This document shows positions 6,873-10,307 of a stretch of 10,307 nt of DNA, piece by piece (position 1 is the stretch's first letter; each line of letters starts with the position of its first letter). Origin of the DNA: Rhodoferax sp. UBA4409. Lineage in GTDB: Bacteria; Pseudomonadota; Gammaproteobacteria; Burkholderiales; Burkholderiaceae_C. The notes beneath the pieces are model-generated. The model was not told the origin of the DNA. It searched no databases and was given only the letters and a program-made list of their open reading frames with translations. The stretch spans positions 9,703 to 20,009 of the forward strand of contig DGQR01000057.1 in NCBI GenBank assembly GCA_002390825.1, given 5' to 3'. The position numbers and the translations under genes are program-made.

Positions 6873-6902
6873 TCTATACTGAAACGCTATCTACACTGCC
6901 AA
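6873..6902 (-). promoter_or_regulatory. Candidate sigma-70 promoter of the asparaginase-arginase operon
   Basis: On the minus strand TTGGCA (6902-6897, 5 of 6 to TTGACA) is followed after 18 bases by TATAGA (6878-6873, 4 of 6 to TATAAT). This would start transcription near 6866, about 50 bases before the TTG start. The -10 box lies on the same bases as a possible plus-strand -10. Confidence 0.4.
6875..6880 (+). promoter_or_regulatory. Candidate -10 box for the PhyH-family gene
   Basis: TATACT matches TATAAT at 5 of 6 and would give a leader of about 30 bases before ATG 6917. No convincing -35 box lies 16-18 bases upstream, so activation by a regulator, or a wrong assignment, is possible. Confidence 0.3.
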
Positions 6903-6916
6903 CCTCTGCATAGCCC

Positions 6917-7771
6917 ATGCTTACCTCTGAACAGAAAATCCGCTACGCGGAAGACGGCTACCTGATCCTCCCCGACTTCAAATCCAAGGCCGAGATTGCA
7001 GCCCTGCGCGCGCGGGCAGAGGCCATCGTAGACGCCTTCGATCCGGCGGAGAGCCGCACCATCTTCACCACTAATGAGCAGGCGCGCAAGGTGGACCATT
7101 ACTTTTTGAACTCGGCCGATCGCATCAGCTGCTTTTTTGAAGAAGAGGCGTTTGATGCAAACGGTGCTTTGCGGCAAGCCAAGGCGCTCTCGATCAACAA
7201 AATCGGCCATGCGATGCACGACAAGGACCCGGTGTTCGAGGCCTTTTCGCATGGGCCTGCGTTGGCAGAGTTGGCGGCCGATCTCGGGCTGACCCAGCCG
7301 CAAGTCTGGCAGTCGATGTACATCTTCAAGCAACCCGGCATCGGGGGCGAAGTGGGCTGGCACCAGGATGCCACCTTTTTCGACACCACCCCCATCAGCG
7401 TGACCACCTTCTGGTTTGCCCTCGAAGACGCCACCTTGAGCAACGGCTGCCTCTGGACTGAGCCGGGCGGCCACCGGGGCCCCCGGGGCGTGTTACGGGA
7501 GCGTTTCGAGCGCGAGGGTGACACCATCACCATGCGCAAACTCGACAGCACCCCGTGGCCTGCCAGCAATGTCAACGCGGTGCCCCTGGAGGTTCAGGCC
7601 GGCGCTTTGGTGGTGTTCCATGGCTTCCTGCCGCACTACAGTGCCCCGAATCGCTCCGCAGTCTCCCGCCATGCCTACACCCTGCATGTGACCGATGCGA
7701 GCACCACCTATGCCGCGAGTAACTGGCTGCAGCGCAGCGCAGCCGACCCGGTGCGGGGCTTCTTGGTTTAG
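6917..7771 (+). CDS. Phytanoyl-CoA dioxygenase (PhyH) family Fe(II)/2-oxoglutarate oxygenase
   Basis: A 284-residue cytoplasmic oxygenase of the PhyH family, most like the PHYHD1 subgroup. The family couples oxidation of 2-oxoglutarate to hydroxylation of a substrate. The iron triad is visible: H149 and D151 in GWHQDATFF, and H240 in FLPHYSAPNRS. R251 in SRHAYTLH is the expected 2-oxoglutarate contact. The N-terminus (YAEDGYLILPDF) and the SMYIFKQPG strand before the HxD motif are typical. The substrate is unknown; bacterial members act on substrates as different as ectoine, halogenated or aryl compounds and lipids. The ATG at 6917 has no clear Shine-Dalgarno but gives the conserved N-terminus of the family. 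The gene is divergent from the asparaginase operon with a 103-base gap, and is followed by an intergenic repeat. It appears monocistronic. Confidence 0.92.
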   Translation: MLTSEQKIRYAEDGYLILPDFKSKAEIAALRARAEAIVDAFDPAESRTIFTTNEQARKVDHYFLNSADRISCFFEEEAFDANGALRQAKALSINKIGHAMHDKDPVFEAFSHGPALAELAADLGLTQPQVWQSMYIFKQPGIGGEVGWHQDATFFDTTPISVTTFWFALEDATLSNGCLWTEPGGHRGPRGVLRERFEREGDTITMRKLDSTPWPASNVNAVPLEVQAGALVVFHGFLPHYSAPNRSAVSRHAYTLHVTDASTTYAASNWLQRSAADPVRGFLV

Positions 7772-7772
7772 T

Positions 7773-7830
7773 TTGCTATAAATTTAATAGCTATAAGCGC
7801 ATGTATTGATGGGGCTTGAGTCTTATTTGG
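7773..7830 (+). repeat. AT-rich intergenic repeat with palindromic head (probable Comamonadaceae-type repeat)
   Basis: Just after the PhyH stop lies GCTATAAATTTAATAGC (7775-7791), a 17-base near-perfect palindrome with one mismatched pair. The string GCTATAA then recurs at 7790-7796, followed by GCGCATGTATTGATGGGG and CTTGAG. The base composition is very different from the GC-rich genes on both sides. From memory, short intergenic repeats that begin with this kind of GCTAT/ATAGC palindrome followed by AGCGC are abundant in Comamonadaceae genomes. Only one copy is in this window, so the repeat status is recollection. The palindrome could also act as a hairpin at the 3' end of the PhyH message. 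The rest of the gap (7831-7858) contains the 10-base palindrome CCAGCGCTGG (7839-7848). Confidence 0.5.
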
Positions 7831-7858
7831 CGATGTGTCCAGCGCTGGGCGCCTGAGC

Positions 7859-9490
7859 TTAAGCTGCCGAGTCGGGATTGGGCTGGTAGGCGCTTAGAAA
7901 GGCCATGAAGGTTTCAATCAGCATTGGCTTGCCGAAGAAGTAGCCCTGGGCGTAGTCAACCCCCATGTCTTGCAACAGCCGGGCTTGCTCGGCGGTTTCG
8001 ACGCCTTCGGCCAGTACTTTGGCACCCACCGCGCGGGCCAGCAGCACCATTTCCGGAATCAGGCTGGAACGCAAAGAACGCTTCTCCATGTCCATGACAA
8101 AAGAGCGGTCAATCTTCAGGGTTTCCGGATGCAGGTCGCTGAGCAATTTGAGGTTGGAGAAACCGGTGCCGAAGTCGTCAATCGAGATATGGAATCCGGC
8201 GTGGCGTAGTTTGCGCACCTCGGTCACCAGCGATTCGGACATGTTGTATTCGGTGATTTCCAGATCCAGGGTGATGTGCGGCGGAATGTCCGGTTGGCCC
8301 GTCGGGCGCAAGTGTTCCGACAGCACCGCGGCCCGGATGCTGTCCGGGAAAAAATTGAAGGCCACCCGAAATGGCCGATCCGCAGGCAAATGCGATAGCA
8401 ATTCATCGAGTGCCTTGCGGCTCACGGCGCGGTCGAGTTGCCACGTCAGCTGGCGGGCGATGATGGCGGGTATTGCCTCGTCCGGCATGATCAATTGGTG
8501 CCCGTCCTGCAAGCGCATCAACACCTCGCAGCCGATGACTTCACGGCTGCGCAGGTCCAGCAAGGGCTGGTACATGCAAACCACATGCTGTGGCTGGCAC
8601 AGCTTGTGGATCCGGCCTTCAAGGTTATGGCGCTTGCGCAGGTAGGGGAGCAGCGTCAAATAACCCAGAACTGCTACGGACAGCGCGATAAACACAAGCG
8701 CCCCGACAAACACCTCCTGGGTGGCCAGCAAGGTCGTCCAGGTCAAGCGGGTCTGCAGGGTATAGGCGCCATCCGGCTTGGCTGAAGTCACCAGAATCCC
8801 GTGCTGTGTCCAGCGCGTATTGCTACTGTCCGGGTCACGCAGATAAAAGCGCTTGAACAACTGGAGATCATCGGAAGACACCCATTCCGCCACATGGGCC
8901 ACGCCGCGGCGTTCGCCTTTGCGATACCACATGACGTCCACCTGGTTGGTGAGCAGATCGAGCACATAAGGCTCCACGACCAGGTGGAATCGACCGCGCT
9001 GAATCGTGGAGGCCCTGACCCGTCCTTGCGTAATGTCAACAGGCACTTGGTAGCGGGTCAGGGTGCCGTCTTCGAACAGAACACTCTCGCCCGAGGTCGG
9101 CACCGGTGTGAGCAGCAGGCCGTGGCTGGTCGAACATACGAGGGCGTTTGGCCCGTCCAGCAGGCCGATTTCTCTGAAATAACGGTACTCAAACAGAAAG
9201 GCGTGCAGCTTGCGAAGGTTGGCGCCGTCACATGCAATGCCGTCTTCCAACTCCAGACGCAACAGCAGTTGCTCTGCCTCGATGGTGACCTCGTCTTGGA
9301 TCCGGAAGGCCGCCTGGTGCGTTTCGTCCAGTTTTTGGGACACCTGTACCGTGAGGACTCCCATACCCAAAGCGCACACCAGCAAGAAAATGACACACGC
9401 TGCAGCCAATGCCATGGTGCGAATGGGTTGGTCACTCTGGAGTAGTGTGGGCTGCATGGGCGAGTGGGCGGTGGCAATATGGGCGAACAT
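7859..9490 (-). CDS. Membrane c-di-GMP phosphodiesterase with CSS-motif-type periplasmic sensor and EAL domain
   Basis: The 543-residue protein has membrane segment 1 at about 27-50, a periplasmic domain to about 258, segment 2 at about 259-281 and a cytoplasmic EAL domain from about 296 to 530. The periplasmic part resembles CSS-motif sensors, in which two cysteines switch between reduced and disulfide states under DsbA/DsbB control. The cysteines here are C87 and C119, 32 residues apart, but the tripeptide reads CST (VCSTSHG). The EAL domain keeps its catalytic set: E322 in EVLMR (in place of EALxR), N379 in FNFFPD, E411 in LEITE, D438-D439 in DDFGTGFSN, K459 in LKIDRSF, E495 in AEGVET and Q515 in YAQGYFFGKP. 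It should therefore hydrolyse c-di-GMP to pGpG. No GGDEF domain is present. I chose ATG 9490, with GGGAG (9508-9504) a rather distant 13 bases upstream. ATG 9457 is an alternative, and a TTG at 9529 is less likely. Confidence 0.92.
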   Translation of the reverse strand: MFAHIATAHSPMQPTLLQSDQPIRTMALAAACVIFLLVCALGMGVLTVQVSQKLDETHQAAFRIQDEVTIEAEQLLLRLELEDGIACDGANLRKLHAFLFEYRYFREIGLLDGPNALVCSTSHGLLLTPVPTSGESVLFEDGTLTRYQVPVDITQGRVRASTIQRGRFHLVVEPYVLDLLTNQVDVMWYRKGERRGVAHVAEWVSSDDLQLFKRFYLRDPDSSNTRWTQHGILVTSAKPDGAYTLQTRLTWTTLLATQEVFVGALVFIALSVAVLGYLTLLPYLRKRHNLEGRIHKLCQPQHVVCMYQPLLDLRSREVIGCEVLMRLQDGHQLIMPDEAIPAIIARQLTWQLDRAVSRKALDELLSHLPADRPFRVAFNFFPDSIRAAVLSEHLRPTGQPDIPPHITLDLEITEYNMSESLVTEVRKLRHAGFHISIDDFGTGFSNLKLLSDLHPETLKIDRSFVMDMEKRSLRSSLIPEMVLLARAVGAKVLAEGVETAEQARLLQDMGVDYAQGYFFGKPMLIETFMAFLSAYQPNPDSAA

Positions 9491-9577
9491 ACCCGAATAA
9501 AGTCTCCCGAGGCACTCAACGTGCCCCAAAGTCCCCAGAAACTGCGCGGTCCAGGCGGTCTGGCGAATACAACTGTT

Positions 9578-9610
9578 GCAATTGACAGCCTATTTCCACT
9601 TTTCAATTGC
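9578..9610. promoter_or_regulatory. Inverted repeat in the divergent intergenic region, possible operator
   Basis: GCAATTGA at 9578-9585 and TCAATTGC at 9603-9610 are perfect 8-base inverted copies separated by 17 bases, with arm centres 25 bases apart. Each arm also contains the palindrome CAATTG. They lie between the EAL gene (start 9490) and the exported-protein gene (start 9657). A TTGACA box (9582-9587) overlaps the left arm, but no good -10 lies at the right distance. A regulator binding here could control either divergent gene. Confidence 0.4.
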
Positions 9611-9646
9611 GTGGCTGTATGCGACAGTGGACTCCCGAGTGTGTCT

Positions 9647-9650
9647 GGAG
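9647..9650 (+). promoter_or_regulatory. Shine-Dalgarno fixing the start of the exported protein
   Basis: GGAG, six bases before ATG 9657. This site, plus the signal peptide that begins at that ATG, rules out the longer frame beginning near 9576. Confidence 0.7.
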
Positions 9651-9656
9651 CGCGTC

Positions 9657-10067
9657 ATGAAAGCCATAGCCTTCGTAACTCTCAGTACTGCATTGCTTGC
9701 AGAGCCTGCTTGTGCGCAAGAGTGGGTATCGCTGACCCGCCTGCCTTCGGGTGCGGCGCCTTCGCTCAATCAATCAGACCGCAGTTTGCTCGACAGGGCG
9801 GTGGCGGAGCGTAAGTCGATCGGCCTGCTACTGCACAACACCGTGGTGGCCTTCGATACCCGGTATGACGGCACTCACAAAAAGATTGGGGTGTCCCTGA
9901 CCTCGTTCAGCAACAGTCCTTTGGAGCTGGCCTACGACCCCACCGGCAAAAGCCTGATCGCCCAATGGCGCTCGGTCCACACCACAGCGGCAGGGCAGTC
10001 TTTTCAGTACCAAGCGTTTGTGGGCGAGTCCGGGGCGATCAACTTCGTTGTCAGTTCGAAGTTCTGA
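9657..10067 (+). CDS. Small exported protein of unknown function
   Basis: I do not recognise this 136-residue protein. It starts with a clear Sec signal peptide: MK, a hydrophobic stretch (AIAFVTLSTALLA), then EPACA with probable signal peptidase I cleavage before QEW at residue 21. There is no lipobox arrangement. The mature part, about 116 residues, has no further membrane segment and one notable feature, alternating polar and hydrophobic stretches that look like beta strands (IGLLLHNTVVAFDTRYD, FQYQAFVGESGAINFVVSS). It contains no cysteine after the signal peptide. It is probably a periplasmic or secreted beta-rich protein. The gene is divergent from the c-di-GMP phosphodiesterase and ends eight bases before the convergent glcD stop, so it is likely transcribed alone. 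A function tied to surface or biofilm behaviour is conceivable from the neighbour, but that is only a guess. Confidence 0.8.
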   Translation: MKAIAFVTLSTALLAEPACAQEWVSLTRLPSGAAPSLNQSDRSLLDRAVAERKSIGLLLHNTVVAFDTRYDGTHKKIGVSLTSFSNSPLELAYDPTGKSLIAQWRSVHTTAAGQSFQYQAFVGESGAINFVVSSKF

Positions 10068-10075
10068 TCCCTGCG

Positions 10076-10307
10076 CTAAAAGCGGGGCAGGTCGGGGTGC
10101 TTGAGCTTGCCGCCGCGCACCAGCTCTTTGCCGTATTCGGCGCAGCGTTGCAACGTGGGAATAACCTTGCCAGGGTTGAGTAGCCCCTGCGGGTCGAAGG
10201 CAGCCTTCAGCGCAAACATCTGGGCGTTTTCTTCGGCGCTGAACTGCACGCACATGCTGTTGAGCTTCTCGATCCCCACGCCGTGTTCGCCGGTCACCGT
10301 GCCGCCC
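10076..10307 (-). CDS. glcD: Glycolate oxidase FAD-linked subunit, C-terminal fragment (5' part beyond window edge)
   Basis: The last 76 or so codons of an FAD-dependent 2-hydroxyacid oxidase; the frame stays open to the right edge and stops at TAG 10078-10076. The visible sequence begins in the conserved TGEHGVGIEKL loop, whose histidine is part of the flavin/substrate site in this family. It then shows KAAFDPQGLLNPGKVIPT, the family ending. The tail LQRCAEYGKEL continuing to PDLPRF resembles the E. coli GlcD C-terminus (LHRCAEFG to ELERF), so GlcD is preferred over D-lactate dehydrogenase relatives. GlcD works with GlcE and the iron-sulfur protein GlcF to oxidise glycolate to glyoxylate at the membrane. 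If the usual gene order holds, glcE and glcF would lie further downstream, but here the gene faces the exported-protein gene, so they are not directly after it. An apparent GTG start at 10297 is internal. Confidence 0.85.
   Translation of the reverse strand, partial: GGTVTGEHGVGIEKLNSMCVQFSAEENAQMFALKAAFDPQGLLNPGKVIPTLQRCAEYGKELVRGGKLKHPDLPRF

Noticed and set aside
5815..6882. Open frame of 355 codons on the plus strand opposite asparaginase
   Set aside because: The opposite strand carries every active-site residue of a known enzyme family at the right spacing; the plus-strand frame shows no motif and no ribosome site.
7856..7865. Palindrome AGCTTAAGCT over the EAL-gene stop codon
   Set aside because: It is a perfect 10-base palindrome but has no loop and no T tract, and short palindromes of this size are expected by chance.
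8801..9445. Open frame of 214 codons on the plus strand opposite the EAL gene's sensor part
   Set aside because: The minus-strand frame has membrane segments, sensor cysteines and a catalytic domain; the plus-strand frame has no support.
10076..10297. A stand-alone 73-residue protein starting at GTG 10297
   Set aside because: The frame continues without a stop to the window edge and the sequence starts in mid-domain, so it is the end of glcD.
1..10307. Search for tRNA or rRNA genes, insertion sequences, CRISPR repeats or phage genes
   Set aside because: No tRNA-like cloverleaf, rRNA motif, transposase, evenly spaced direct repeats or phage protein was seen by eye on either strand.

Overview
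The window looks like chromosomal DNA of a high-GC betaproteobacterium, most likely a Burkholderiales member of the Comamonadaceae (Rhodoferax/Acidovorax-like). This placement is an inference from protein style, codon bias, paired Cache-type chemoreceptors and an AT-rich intergenic repeat whose look I associate with that family. Nothing in the window suggests a prophage, transposon or CRISPR locus. Genes are packed tightly, with several overlapping stops, and no gene-free stretch exceeds 300 bases.

Layout. (1) Bases 1-367 are the 3' end of a chemoreceptor gene (mcp) that begins outside the window. (2) 461-1492 (+) encodes a metallo-beta-lactamase-fold hydrolase of the NAPE-PLD/UlaG-like group. 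It runs convergently into (3) purT (2703-1489, -), the formate-dependent GAR transformylase; the two stop codons share one TTAA. (4) 2903-4909 (+) is a complete Cache-domain chemoreceptor whose signalling domain is a close paralogue of the partial one at the left edge. An AT-rich leader with a possible sigma-28 (FliA) promoter precedes it. (5) On the minus strand lies a two-gene operon: a Rhizobium etli-type L-asparaginase (6813-5806) followed by arginase (5809-4895), joined by an ATGA stop/start overlap. Arginase ends convergently inside the end of the chemoreceptor gene. (6) Divergent from the operon, 6917-7771 (+) encodes a phytanoyl-CoA dioxygenase-family Fe(II)/2-oxoglutarate oxygenase. 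(7) An AT-rich palindromic intergenic repeat at 7773-7830 separates it from (8) a membrane-bound c-di-GMP phosphodiesterase (9490-7859, -), with a two-cysteine periplasmic sensor of the CSS-motif type and a complete EAL domain. (9) Divergent from that gene is a small exported protein of unknown function (9657-10067, +). (10) The right edge holds the C-terminal end of glcD, the glycolate oxidase FAD subunit (-).

How they fit together. The clearest functional unit is the asparaginase-arginase operon, which would release nitrogen from asparagine (ammonia) and arginine (urea plus ornithine). The chemoreceptors and the c-di-GMP phosphodiesterase are motility and lifestyle genes. PurT and GlcD are one-carbon and two-carbon housekeeping metabolism. 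The least explained parts are the exported orphan with the inverted repeat in front of it, the intergenic repeat, and the hydrolase at 461. I do not see convincing evidence of a new multi-gene system; most of the window is ordinary chromosome with a few points worth checking.
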